DNA of 64,000 nt, taken from the NCBI GenBank assembly GCA_002813105.2, contig CP017966.2:310001-374000 (forward strand). The letters run 5' to 3'. The stretch comes from Methanosarcinales archaeon Met12 (lineage in GTDB: Archaea > Halobacteriota > UBA148 > JAJOKI01). The notes beneath the pieces are model-generated. The model saw only the letters and a program-made list of their open reading frames with translations, had not been told where the DNA came from and searched no databases. Positions within the stretch are counted from its first letter, which is position 1, and the number at the start of each line of letters is the position of its first letter. Positions 27,462 through 35,878 of this stretch are shown piece after piece. A program made the translations under genes and the position numbers.

Positions 27462-28508
27462 GTGGGAGCGTTTTTGAAAAGGTTGATTGACCTGGGCATA
27501 TTGCCAATACGCAGAAAAAGTCCAAGAGGATATACGCCACATCTGTCAATTCTGTTCAGGTCAGATGGCCAACATTTGTTCGGGATAGATACTTCTCGCA
27601 CTAACGGAACGATGGACTCTCACGTTTTTTTGATAACACACGCACATTCAGACCATTATGGAAATTCGGCGATGCTTTCCCAGAAGTCTGTAGCATCCGA
27701 AAAAACTGCGAAAGCTCTTGAAATTAGATATGAGCGCAAGTTTGCAGGAACGACGTTTAAAATTGGAGAGCCCATAAACATCGATGGCGTTATGGTTCGC
27801 ACCCATCCCACTGGACATACCATTGGCGCAACAGCTTTTTCCTGGAAGAACGAAGTTGGAACGACCATTTTGGCGACAGGGGACGTCAAGGATGCATCAC
27901 GCCTCCCTAAATGCGACGTTTTGATCACGGAGGCGAATTACGGAAACCCTGCTGACCCGCAATGCAGATTTGAAGAGGAAGTCGACTTATTCAAGGAGGC
28001 TATCGAAGAAGACGTCGCATTTGGTGCGTATGTGTTTGGCAAAGCACAGCGTGCTGTCGAATTGGTAAGAAATTTTGGCTATCATGATGAAATCGAGATG
28101 GAGCACAAAGCGTTGGAATTGACCAGAGGGCTGATGGACCAGGTTGAGCCGCTGGTCGGTTTGAACGGAAATATGGGAGGGGTCATTATTGTGCCGCCGC
28201 GGGATTTGTATCGCCTACCAAAGCGATTCGACAAATTTGTTTTGACTGGACAAAGGCAATATCGACACCAGCAAATCAGGATAAGCGACCATCTTGATGT
28301 CGATGCTCTGACGGACATGGTAAAAAAATGCAATCCTGATGTAACGATAGTATATCATCCCAATGGGGACAACCCAATAAAATTCGCACGGTATTTAGAT
28401 GAAAATGGATTCGCAGCGATTGCCCTTGATGATATTACAAACGTGATAGACGAAATGCTCACTTCGGGGCGCAAGATTAAAAAACCAATAATAAAATTAA
28501 GAAGGTAG
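27462..28508 (+). CDS. Metallo-beta-lactamase fold nuclease (beta-CASP/mRNA 3'-end-processing-like)
   Basis: A 348-residue MBL-fold hydrolase. The zinc motif THAHSDHYGN (HxHxDH) is at ~residues 55-63, further ligands in HPTGHTIGATAFSW and ATGDVKD. The C-terminal half (FGKAQRAVELVRNFG, KFVLTGQRQYRHQQIRISDHLD) matches the beta-CASP-type RNA/DNA-specificity region of archaeal putative exonucleases. The start is GTG 27462 with GAGGGGA before it. The cassette-like gene C begins 4 bp after its stop. Confidence 0.85.
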   Translation: MGAFLKRLIDLGILPIRRKSPRGYTPHLSILFRSDGQHLFGIDTSRTNGTMDSHVFLITHAHSDHYGNSAMLSQKSVASEKTAKALEIRYERKFAGTTFKIGEPINIDGVMVRTHPTGHTIGATAFSWKNEVGTTILATGDVKDASRLPKCDVLITEANYGNPADPQCRFEEEVDLFKEAIEEDVAFGAYVFGKAQRAVELVRNFGYHDEIEMEHKALELTRGLMDQVEPLVGLNGNMGGVIIVPPRDLYRLPKRFDKFVLTGQRQYRHQQIRISDHLDVDALTDMVKKCNPDVTIVYHPNGDNPIKFARYLDENGFAAIALDDITNVIDEMLTSGRKIKKPIIKLRR

Positions 28509-28511
28509 AAA

Positions 28512-29040
28512 ATGCGGCTAGAAAATATCTACAAGGAAAAGATTCTCTCAAAATGGATAACGGTTATGTTATCCGTAATTACAATAGGTCTTTTCTTTAT
28601 ATTGGTTTATCAGATTTTGATAGGACCTATTGGCACTCGTCCAGCACCAAATTGGTTTTTCTTAGCCATGTTTCTATTGTTCCTAGGATTGACAGTCAAC
28701 TTTAGTAATCTAAACATTAAGATGACACCTCGATATATCTCCGTAGGATATGGAATTTTTAAGCATAACATTCCTTGGGAAAATATTGAAGATTGTTATT
28801 TAGATGAGGCTTCAGCCATTAGATATGGTGGTTGGGGCATACGCATAGGAAGAGTTAAAGGAAAATGGAGATTAGTCTACAATGTTATTGGCGGACCTCG
28901 TGTTGTGCTTATCTTTAAAGGGGAAAAGATTTTATAAAGAATTTGTGTTCTCCACTAACAATCCCCAAAAAGTGATAGAAATAGTAAAACAAAAAGTCGA
29001 TGAAACAAAAAGATTGCCTTTCGTTCGCACTATCGCCTAA
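28512..29040 (+). pseudogene. Two-helix membrane protein, frameshifted (cassette-like gene C)
   Basis: An uninterrupted frame of 141 codons (28512-28937) begins with two transmembrane helices (about residues 15-37 and 48-65) followed by a PH-like beta domain (ISVGYGIFKHNIPWENIEDCYLDE). The frame stops at TAA after KGEKIL, but another frame goes on with FVFSTNNPQKVIEIVKQKVDE and stops at 29038-29040, which looks like the natural C-terminus of the same domain. A single-base slip near 28920-28935 explains this. The true stop lies inside the attC-like core GCCTAAC. AT-rich and plus-strand alone. Function unknown. Confidence 0.7.
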
Positions 29041-29122
29041 CAGAGCGTATCTGGCTTCGGCTCACTCCGTTCGCCCAAATCCCGCCTTCGGTGGAACTTC
29101 TTTTATGCTGGGAACGTTATAT
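29035..29122 (+). other. attC-like site C
   Basis: Begins GCCTAACAGAGCG (left core GCCTAAC fits RYYYAAC), has inner text CGGCTCACTCCGTTCGCCC and CGCCTTCGGTGG hairpin, and ends ATGCTGGGAACGTTATAT. It overlaps the stop of gene C, as in many integron cassettes. On the other strand it is followed by the 3' end of the DUF116 gene. Confidence 0.55.
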
Positions 29123-29207
29123 GAAATGGCGATATCACCCATACCAAGTCCATCATAAAAAACGTCCCAGTCCAGAGTAGTGGAGATACATCCCTCTTTG
29201 TCCAGTA

Positions 29208-29771
29208 CTATGCCGAGGGTGGCACATTAAACCTGTGACAGAGTTCCATGCCACCTTTTATCTCGGTAGCACAGCCAATGCCCACGATAGCCTTTGGCGC
29301 ATATTTCATTATCATCCGCTTGATAAAACTTGACCCTGGAACGATAAAGACAGTATAACCCTGTTCCTCCAGAATTTTCTTCGCCGCCCCTATCTCGCAC
29401 CGGTCGCAATGTACACACTGAATGCCCTCGGGAGATAATTTTGCTATACAATCTATGGAGCGCAAACACTGGGGAAAAAATATTGCCTTCTCGGTTGGTG
29501 GGTGTGCATTAAATTGTCTCGACGAAATTTTGTTTTGAAGCTGTATCGCCACCTTATCTATGATGGAATCATCCAGCCCCGCCAGTCGGAAAAATGCCTT
29601 GACGAATCCCTCTAAAACCAATAAACCAGATAGCAACACATTTGGGGTGGGAGAATCTCCAGTTTTAAAATAATAAAGCGCCAGCATCGCAATGACGATG
29701 GTGGCAATTAGGATTATGAAAAATAGATAAACGACTATTTGTCCGATTATCGGATAGAGCTGTTCAAGCAT
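29208..29771 (-). CDS. DUF116 family membrane-anchored protein (C-terminal frameshift)
   Basis: A 187-residue protein: N-terminal membrane helix (residues ~8-30), then a cysteine-rich DUF116 domain (FFPQCLRSIDCIAKLSPEGIQCVHCDRCEIGAA, VPGSSFIKRMIMKYAPKAIVGIGCATEIKGGMEL). The frame stops after VPPSA, yet the +1 frame continues with IVLDKEGCISTTLDWD, which looks like the normal DUF116 C-terminus. One A is probably missing at ~29208. The shifted frame then runs into attC-like site C. DUF116 proteins have no proven function; a lipoate or iron-sulfur link has been suggested only by context elsewhere. ATG 29771. Confidence 0.78.
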   Translation of the reverse strand: MLEQLYPIIGQIVVYLFFIILIATIVIAMLALYYFKTGDSPTPNVLLSGLLVLEGFVKAFFRLAGLDDSIIDKVAIQLQNKISSRQFNAHPPTEKAIFFPQCLRSIDCIAKLSPEGIQCVHCDRCEIGAAKKILEEQGYTVFIVPGSSFIKRMIMKYAPKAIVGIGCATEIKGGMELCHRFNVPPSA

Positions 29772-29862
29772 ACGACATGCTTAAAAGTTATAAACATTTA
29801 TACTTTGTCAGTATATCAGTGTATCAATCCAACACGTGTAAAACAACACAGGAGAATGTCGA

Positions 29863-30696
29863 TTGCACAAGATAATCACTAAAAAAGAAATAGCCCCAGC
29901 TGTCAAGCTATTTGAAATTAAAGCTCCACTGGTCGCCAAAAAAGCCAGAGCAGGGCAATTTGTGGTCCTGCGAATAGACGAAAAGGGGGAAAGGATACCT
30001 CTGACCATTTCCGACTTTGATGCACAAAGAGGGTCCATTACCATCATATTTCGTGAGGTTGGCAAGACTACAAAGCAGTTGGGAAGCTTGAATGAGGGAG
30101 ATTGTATTGCAGACCTGGTTGGTCCGCTTGGAAACGCCATGGAGAGCAAAAAATACGGCACCGTCGTTTGTATCGGCGGGGGCGTGGGAATCGCACCCAT
30201 TTATCTCAAGATTAAAGCCTTTAAAAAGGCAGGGAACGAGGTTATCTCCATAATCGGGGCGAGGTGCAAAGAATTATTGATTCTGGAAGAAGAAATACGA
30301 AAGATAAGTGATGAACTCTACATCGCCACTGATGATGGTTCAAAAGGGCATCACGGCTTTGTCACCGATGTTCTGCAAGAGCTGATAGACGCACAAAAAA
30401 ATATCGACCTGGTGCTGGCTGTTGGGCCCGTCGTGATGATGAAGGCAGTAAGCAATGTAACAAAGCGCTACGACATAAAGACAATAGTCAGTCTGAATCC
30501 CATCATGATAGATGGAACTGGCATGTGCGGCGCCTGCAGGGTAACGATAGATGGCAAGAGCAGATTTGCCTGCGTGGATGGACCGGAATTCGATGCGCAT
30601 CTCGTCGATTTTGAAGAACTTATGAACCGACAGCAGATTTACCTGGATAAAGAAGAAGTCGCCTTACAAAAGTTCGGAGAGCACAAATGTCATTGA
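29863..30696 (+). CDS. FAD/NAD-binding subunit of NfnAB / sulfide dehydrogenase-type complex
   Basis: A 277-residue PyrK-like flavoprotein: FAD barrel (RAGQFVVLRIDEKGERIPLTI), NAD-binding VVCIGGGVGIAPIYLKIK, and the 2Fe-2S cluster CGACRVTIDGKSRFAC near the C-terminus. It forms a complex with the next gene product, as in NfnAB (electron-bifurcating transhydrogenase) or sulfide dehydrogenase SudAB. The start is TTG with GGAGA upstream; the ATG in the RBS region is out of frame. Genes overlap by 10 bp. Confidence 0.9.
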   Translation: MHKIITKKEIAPAVKLFEIKAPLVAKKARAGQFVVLRIDEKGERIPLTISDFDAQRGSITIIFREVGKTTKQLGSLNEGDCIADLVGPLGNAMESKKYGTVVCIGGGVGIAPIYLKIKAFKKAGNEVISIIGARCKELLILEEEIRKISDELYIATDDGSKGHHGFVTDVLQELIDAQKNIDLVLAVGPVVMMKAVSNVTKRYDIKTIVSLNPIMIDGTGMCGACRVTIDGKSRFACVDGPEFDAHLVDFEELMNRQQIYLDKEEVALQKFGEHKCH

Positions 30697-32063
30697 GACC
30701 GTCAATGCCAGAACTGGATGTAAAAAGACGCAGACATAATTTTGATGAAGTGGCCCTGGGCTATGGTGCAAAACAGGCAATAGCTGAGGCAAAAAGGTGT
30801 CTCCAGTGTCGAGATGCCAAAGCAGGATGCGTGCAGGGATGTCCCACCGAGATAAATATACCACGATTTGTTAAATACGTCTCAGAGGGCGATTTTGACT
30901 CTGCAATCGAAGTTATCAAAGAGAGGAACGCCCTCCCTGCGATTTGTGGGCGGGTGTGCCCATATGAGAATCAATGCGAGAAAATGTGCGTACTGAGCAA
31001 AAAAGGAGAGGCGCTTGCAATAGGCAGGCTCGAGAGATTTGTGGCAGACCACGAAAGGAAAAGGGGCATAAAGGCGTCTAAAAAAGCAGAAACATCTGGC
31101 AAAAGAGTTGCAGTTATTGGCTCTGGACCTGCTGGGCTCGCAGCGGCGGCAGATTTGGCTAAACTTGGTCATGACGTGACCATCTACGAGGCGCTGCACG
31201 AAGTGGGCGGCGTGCTTATGTACGGCATCCCAGAATTCAGACTGCCAAAGGATATAGTTCAAGCAGAGGTCGAGTACGTAAAACAATTGGGCGTTTCCAT
31301 TCAAACAAACGTGGTCATTGGAAAGTCGCTCGGAGTTGAAAAACTTCTTCGACAATTCGATGCGGTGTTTATCGGAACTGGTGCTGGACTGCCGCGTTTC
31401 CTGAACATACCAGGCGAAAACCTGAATGGAGTATATTCTTCCAATGAATTTCTGATAAGGACGAATCTGATGAAGGCATATAAATTCCCTGAATACGACA
31501 CTCCCCTCAAAGTCGGCAAAAAGGTGGCAGTAATCGGTGCGGGCAACGTCGCCATAGATTCGGCAAGAGTGGCATTGAGGCTCGGTGGCGAGGACGTATA
31601 TATCATCTACCGCCGGTCAGAGAAGGAGATGCCTGCCAGATTAGAAGAAATAGAGCGTGCCAGAGAGGAGGGGGTTCGATTTAAACTTCTCACCGATCCC
31701 GTCAGGATAATAGGCGACGAAGGTGGTTGGGTGAAACAGATAGAGTGCGTCAAGATGGAACTGGGCGATTTCGATAAGTCAGGGCGGAGAACACCGATTC
31801 CAATAGAGGGCTCTGAATTTACCTTAGATGTCGACACGGTGATAGTAGCCATCGGGCAAAGTCCAAATCCATTGATTTCAAAGATGACAAAGGGGCTAAA
31901 GACGACAGAAGACGGCGCCATCGAGGTCGATGAAAATGGCATGACGTCCATAGATGGGGTTTTCGCGGGTGGCGACATAACGCCGGGGACGGCAACGGTA
32001 ATCGAAGCCATGAGCGCAGGAAAGAGGGCTGCGAGGACAATTCATGAGTATATCTCGCGATGA
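30687..32063 (+). CDS. NADPH-dependent glutamate synthase small-subunit-like / NfnB oxidoreductase
   Basis: A 458-residue GltD-like flavoprotein. The N-terminal part has cysteines CLQCRDAKAGCVQGCP and CGRVCPYENQCEKMC for two 4Fe-4S clusters. Then FAD site VAVIGSGPAGLAAAADLAKLGHDV, NADPH site VAVIGAGNVAIDSARVALRLG, and IDGVFAGGDITPGTATVIEAMSAGKRAA. Together with the preceding gene it is probably NfnAB/SudAB, coupling ferredoxin, NADH and NADPH. There is no large glutamate synthase subunit nearby, so the glutamate-synthase name is only a family label. Confidence 0.9.
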   Translation: MSLRPSMPELDVKRRRHNFDEVALGYGAKQAIAEAKRCLQCRDAKAGCVQGCPTEINIPRFVKYVSEGDFDSAIEVIKERNALPAICGRVCPYENQCEKMCVLSKKGEALAIGRLERFVADHERKRGIKASKKAETSGKRVAVIGSGPAGLAAAADLAKLGHDVTIYEALHEVGGVLMYGIPEFRLPKDIVQAEVEYVKQLGVSIQTNVVIGKSLGVEKLLRQFDAVFIGTGAGLPRFLNIPGENLNGVYSSNEFLIRTNLMKAYKFPEYDTPLKVGKKVAVIGAGNVAIDSARVALRLGGEDVYIIYRRSEKEMPARLEEIERAREEGVRFKLLTDPVRIIGDEGGWVKQIECVKMELGDFDKSGRRTPIPIEGSEFTLDVDTVIVAIGQSPNPLISKMTKGLKTTEDGAIEVDENGMTSIDGVFAGGDITPGTATVIEAMSAGKRAARTIHEYISR

Positions 32064-32307
32064 TGATGGGATGTTCATTGCTGAATGTCCTTCTTTGCCA
32101 GGATGTATTTCGCAGGGAAAAACTAGAGGAGAAGCCCTAGAAAATATAAAAGACGCCACTCGAGGATACTTGGAGAGCTTGAAAAAGCATAATGAGCCCA
32201 TACCTCCTTCTAAAACCTTATGCACGGGATTTTTATCTCGAATGGATCGTAAGTTTTTCTTTTTGTCTTTGTTATTTTCTTTTGCTTTTTGTTTTAATTC
32301 CAAGTAA
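32044..32307 (+). pseudogene. HicB-like antitoxin fragment
   Basis: An 87-codon frame whose first 60 residues match the HicB fold (DGMFIAECPSLPGCISQGKTRGEALENI). It lacks the first beta-strand, starts inside the end of the upstream oxidoreductase gene, and its last ~20 residues (KFFFLSLLFSFAFCF) are the translation of a T-rich terminator. No HicA is adjacent. Likely a truncated remnant, though a short product cannot be ruled out. Confidence 0.6.
32253..32298 (+). terminator. T-rich transcription terminator after the NfnAB-like operon
   Basis: A run of plus-strand T tracts (TTTTTCTTTTTGTCTTTGTT and continuing TTTTCTTTTGCTTTTT) fits an archaeal oligo-T terminator. It lies inside the HicB-like frame. 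The stretch 32308-32429 shows nothing else. Confidence 0.6.
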
Positions 32308-32429
32308 TCTCTTTGTTTCTGATAGACTCTTGGTACCTTTGAGCCTATTACATTGTCTGTGAGCTATCTTTACATTAGAAAGATTTGTTGCCTCACCTTT
32401 TGAATTTTAATTTTGATATGCTCATCTTA

Positions 32430-32645
32430 TCAGCGACAAGATTTGTTTAACTCTTCAAGCAAACCTTTGATATCGAGACCATACCTCTTTGCAACGTCTC
32501 CAATCCTCAGCATGTTAATCTCATAAGCAGACATCGGGCAGTGCAAACATGGCAATTTATATTTTGCGAGTATTTCACTTGCCTTTGGATGCTTCAAAAT
32601 ATCAGCCAATATTGTATCGTCCGTAATTTTTGGTATATTTTCCAC
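32430..32645 (-). CDS. DUF1858 domain protein
   Basis: A 71-residue helical protein: ITDDTILADILKHPKASEILAKYKLPCLHCPMSAYE, the DUF1858 hallmark with a CxxC. Found widely in anaerobes, sometimes fused to hybrid cluster or other iron-sulfur proteins; likely a metal or cofactor-binding partner. Function unknown. Preceded by GGAGGTG. Confidence 0.85.
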   Translation of the reverse strand: MENIPKITDDTILADILKHPKASEILAKYKLPCLHCPMSAYEINMLRIGDVAKRYGLDIKGLLEELNKSCR

Positions 32646-32724
32646 CTCCGTCCCTATGACCTATGGCTTCCTATTTCAATATAATGGTGTATAAATTTAA
32701 CTTGTTGGCTTTTATAATGCAGTT

Positions 32725-33336
32725 ATGAAGATGATGGACATTTACAACAAACTCCTAAAGATACTAGGAGAACAAAGATGGTGGCCAGCAAAAACTCCTT
32801 TTGAGGTTGTCGTCGGTGCAATTCTAACGCAACAGACCAGATGGAATAATGTAGCGAAAGCAATCCACGAACTTGAAAAGAACGATTTGTTATGCCCTGA
32901 TGTGCTGTCCAACGTGAATAGAAATAAACTGGAATCGTTGATCAAGTGCACTGGATTCTACAAGCAAAAGGCCGAGCGACTCCAAATTGCTTCACGATAT
33001 TTCGCTAAAAATGACATGACATCGCTCTCTGAGATGCCCATTGAGGTTCTACGGAGGGAGCTGCTTTCGCTAAAGGGCATCGGAAAGGAAACCGCAGACA
33101 GTATTTTGCTCTATGCGCTGAACAAACCAAGATTTGTCATCGACGCATACACTATGCGAATATGCAAATGTCTGGGCATATCAGGAGGATATGATCGGTT
33201 GCAGAGAAAATTCGAGAATGAGCTGCCAAAGGATGTCACGCTCTTCAAGGAATTTCATGCGCTTATCGTGGAGTATGGAAAGCAGTATTGTAACAAGAAA
33301 AGATGTGAGGATTGTATTCTTGATGTCAAAAAGTAA
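32725..33336 (+). CDS. Endonuclease III-like DNA glycosylase
   Basis: A 203-residue HhH-GPD protein. The helix-hairpin-helix LLSLKGIGKETADSIL carries the motif lysine, and NKPRFVIDAYTMRICKCLG the catalytic aspartate. C-terminal CNKKRCEDCIL provides three cysteines, fewer than the four-Cys cluster of true Nth, so it may resemble the 'Mig'/MBD4-like or a weak-cluster branch. It excises damaged bases or mismatched T/U. Start ATG 32725; an ATG three codons on is possible. Confidence 0.87.
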   Translation: MKMMDIYNKLLKILGEQRWWPAKTPFEVVVGAILTQQTRWNNVAKAIHELEKNDLLCPDVLSNVNRNKLESLIKCTGFYKQKAERLQIASRYFAKNDMTSLSEMPIEVLRRELLSLKGIGKETADSILLYALNKPRFVIDAYTMRICKCLGISGGYDRLQRKFENELPKDVTLFKEFHALIVEYGKQYCNKKRCEDCILDVKK

Positions 33337-33346
33337 TTTCGAAATT

Positions 33347-33862
33347 TTATTCTTCAGTCCTTTCCAACAATTCCATGAACTCCAGATATCGCTCGTGTCT
33401 GATTCTCCAACCCTTCTTGATCATTTCATCTACTTTGTTTTTGGCTTCTTTCTTGCTCAATTTTCCTTTTTTAACCATTGAGAAAATAAGATAGAAGGTA
33501 CCATGAGTTTTAATACCAAGAATGTCTCCGACCTCTCTTGCTATACTCTCATCAAAGATGGCGATGGCGCCCTTAGCACTCGCCAATGCTAAGACGTCAA
33601 TTTCTCCGGGGTGCAGCTCTGCGTTTAATCCTTCAAACGTTCTTTTGAACTCGCTGGCCACCTCCACAACATTTATGATTTTATCCTTGACCAACTCATC
33701 TATGACAAATGCGTCAGCATCTCCCCTTTTCTTTCCCTTTGTAACCACTTCTTCGAAAACAGTTTTTGGAATCAGCATCTCCACGGGAAGCTCTTTGAAA
33801 ATCCAAGAAAGACCAACCTTACTCAGATAAATGAGTGGTGTTGAGTCGAAAACCAAGGTCAT
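33347..33862 (-). CDS. DUF3368 PIN-like toxin
   Basis: A 171-residue protein of the DUF3368 / PIN-like superfamily: MTLVFDSTPLIYLSK at the N-terminus carries the first acidic residue, and GEIDVLALASAKGAIAIFDESIAREV the second acidic cluster. Such proteins are ribonuclease toxins paired with UPF0175 antitoxins, as here (4-bp overlap with the upstream gene). Confidence 0.85.
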   Translation of the reverse strand: MTLVFDSTPLIYLSKVGLSWIFKELPVEMLIPKTVFEEVVTKGKKRGDADAFVIDELVKDKIINVVEVASEFKRTFEGLNAELHPGEIDVLALASAKGAIAIFDESIAREVGDILGIKTHGTFYLIFSMVKKGKLSKKEAKNKVDEMIKKGWRIRHERYLEFMELLERTEE

Positions 33863-34158
33863 GAGGTCGCTGCCTCAAAATCTTTTTTGATGTCCTCGGC
33901 GGAGACGTGTAGTGGCAAGTTTCTTTCATTGATTAATCCTAACATTTCCCTGATAGAAACGCCAGCGATCTCAGCTGCTTTACCGACGGAGACTTTATTT
34001 TTAGCAAACAAATTGAGAGCGTGTTCTTTCAGCTTCTCTTGTATGCCAATATCAATGAGTTCTCTCACTAAGGAAGACCTCTCCATGTGCCTGATCTCGG
34101 CCAAATCCTCTAACTTCTTTTTCATCTCTTTTGTTGGCCTAATCGATATGACGTCCAT
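33859..34158 (-). CDS. UPF0175 family antitoxin
   Basis: A ~99-residue UPF0175 protein. MDVISIRPTKEMKKKLEDLAEIRHMERSSLVRELIDIG resembles a ribbon-helix-helix DNA-binding part, and VSVGKAAEIAGVSIREMLGLINERNLPLH is the UPF0175 helix-turn-helix. It should bind and neutralise the DUF3368 toxin and repress the operon. I set the start at ATG 34158; the frame is open further up but is not conserved. Confidence 0.82.
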   Translation of the reverse strand: MDVISIRPTKEMKKKLEDLAEIRHMERSSLVRELIDIGIQEKLKEHALNLFAKNKVSVGKAAEIAGVSIREMLGLINERNLPLHVSAEDIKKDFEAATS

Positions 34159-34250
34159 GTATACATACTCGTTTTTAGTATACTTAAGACTTTTGGTGTG
34201 TTTTGTGGCACTCAATAACAAAAAACATAATGGATAAGGAGCATATTTAG

Positions 34251-35228
34251 ATGGGTGAAAGTAGAATGTCCAAAAATCAATTCATCAAGTACCTTAAAAA
34301 TGGAGATGTTGTAGATAGCATCTTCGCGGTCAAGTACAAAAAGCCGCCAAAGCCATATAGGTATGGCTTCTATTTTGAGTTCAGGGTTAGCGATAAAACA
34401 GGTGAGATGACGGCAAAATACTGGGGGGACGGAAACGAGGGCAGCATAAAAGAGGTCTACGAGAGGTTTCAGACGGGAGACGTCATTCACATTACCGGCG
34501 AGATTGGAGAGTTCAAAGATAAATTAGAAGTTGCGCTGGATACCGCAAGCACTGTGAGGAAATGCGCGCCGACCGAATACAACATCGAGGACTTTGTGGC
34601 AAAGACAGATAAAAACGTGGAGCAGATGATGAGCGAGCTCATGAGCATCGTCAATTCCATTGAGAATTCGCACCTGAGCGCACTTCTGAATTCATTTTTC
34701 CTGGATACAAATTTCGTCGAGAAATTCAAGGACTGCCCTTGTTCGATACAACGTCATCAGAACTATATCGGCGGCTTGCTCGAACACACGCTGAACGTGG
34801 TTAAATTATGCGATGCGATGGGTGCCATACACCCTCTACTGGACAGGGGCCTGCTCCTGACTGGCGCGATGCTACACGATATAGGGAAGATAGAGGAATA
34901 CGCAGTGACGACGAGTATTGACATCTCCGAGGAGGGGATGTTGAGAGGGCACCTGATCATAGGCGAGCAGATGGTGCTGAATAAGATAAAAGGGCTGGAG
35001 GAGTTTCCAGAAACCCTCAGGATGAAGATGGCACACATCATACTGAGCCATCATGGATTGAACGAGTATGGCTCACCAAAAGAGCCGCAGTTCCCGGAGG
35101 CGCTCGCCATCTACTACGCAGATGAATGCGATGCCAAAGTAGACTATTCCATCAGGCTGAAAAAAGAGGCAGAGACAGAAGACCTCTGGATTTACACCAA
35201 GGATTTTGGGCATATTTATTTGCGGTAA
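34251..35228 (+). CDS. OB-fold/HD-domain 3'-5' exoribonuclease (YhaM-like)
   Basis: A 325-residue protein: N-terminal OB fold (residues ~20-105, GKT/TGEMTAKYWG), then an HD domain (LLTGAMLHDIGKIEEY, RGHLIIGEQM, HIILSHHGLNEYG) with the metal-binding H..HD. Matches the YhaM-type exoribonuclease or a related nucleic-acid phosphohydrolase. It converges on the thymidylate synthase gene (13 bp overlap). Confidence 0.82.
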   Translation: MGESRMSKNQFIKYLKNGDVVDSIFAVKYKKPPKPYRYGFYFEFRVSDKTGEMTAKYWGDGNEGSIKEVYERFQTGDVIHITGEIGEFKDKLEVALDTASTVRKCAPTEYNIEDFVAKTDKNVEQMMSELMSIVNSIENSHLSALLNSFFLDTNFVEKFKDCPCSIQRHQNYIGGLLEHTLNVVKLCDAMGAIHPLLDRGLLLTGAMLHDIGKIEEYAVTTSIDISEEGMLRGHLIIGEQMVLNKIKGLEEFPETLRMKMAHIILSHHGLNEYGSPKEPQFPEALAIYYADECDAKVDYSIRLKKEAETEDLWIYTKDFGHIYLR

Positions 35229-35878
35229 TCATCAACATCCAAAATAACGCCAACATTATCCCAGTCATGCCCATATATATGCGCCGAGATGCTGACGCTG
35301 GTCAATTTGCCTGGTTTAGCGCCTATCTTATCTGCGACATATTCCATCAACTTGGATAAGCCATACCAGTTGCTCGGCGCCGCGCCATAGAAATCGTGCG
35401 ACCTGAACACGACGGTTAGATTGAGGCATCCATTTCTTAGCTTGAAATCCAGGAGTATCATGCATGGTATTTCCTGTGACACGGTGTCCTTTGAAGGCAT
35501 CCATGTGACGCACGTCGCTCGACGGGAATTGGGATTTTTCTTAAGCTTGTCGATCACGTATTTTACCTGGTCTATGCCCTCAGCACCCCAGTCACGTAAA
35601 CGCTGCCCATAGGTATACTCAAAGTCCTGTGCATTCTCGCCGGTGATCAATTGCCTGGCATACTCGTCCAATCGTTCTATGTTCCATGAACTATGCTCCG
35701 GTATCTGGTCTTTATATGGGTTCCCTATTACGACCACTAAATTTAGCAGTTCCCTGGTCTCGCTCCCGCGCTCATCCCTCAGAGTCTCACCGTGATGCCA
35801 TATCAGGTCCAGCCCCCGATACCATCCGTCGCTTATCGTAGATGCCCTGATAAGCCTTCCAATTCTCATTTCATTCAT
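35216..35878 (-). CDS. Thymidylate synthase, archaeal (methanogen) type
   Basis: A 220-residue ThyA-fold enzyme. SQEIPCMILLDFK holds the nucleophilic cysteine, VVFRSHDFYGAAPSNWYGLSKLMEYVA the dUMP-binding loop. The shorter archaeal family uses a methanopterin-type C1 donor instead of folate. It overlaps the MetE gene by 8 bp and so belongs to a methyl/methylene-C1 operon. Start ATG 35878; ATG 35869 is an alternative. Confidence 0.88.
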   Translation of the reverse strand: MNEMRIGRLIRASTISDGWYRGLDLIWHHGETLRDERGSETRELLNLVVVIGNPYKDQIPEHSSWNIERLDEYARQLITGENAQDFEYTYGQRLRDWGAEGIDQVKYVIDKLKKNPNSRRATCVTWMPSKDTVSQEIPCMILLDFKLRNGCLNLTVVFRSHDFYGAAPSNWYGLSKLMEYVADKIGAKPGKLTSVSISAHIYGHDWDNVGVILDVDDYRK

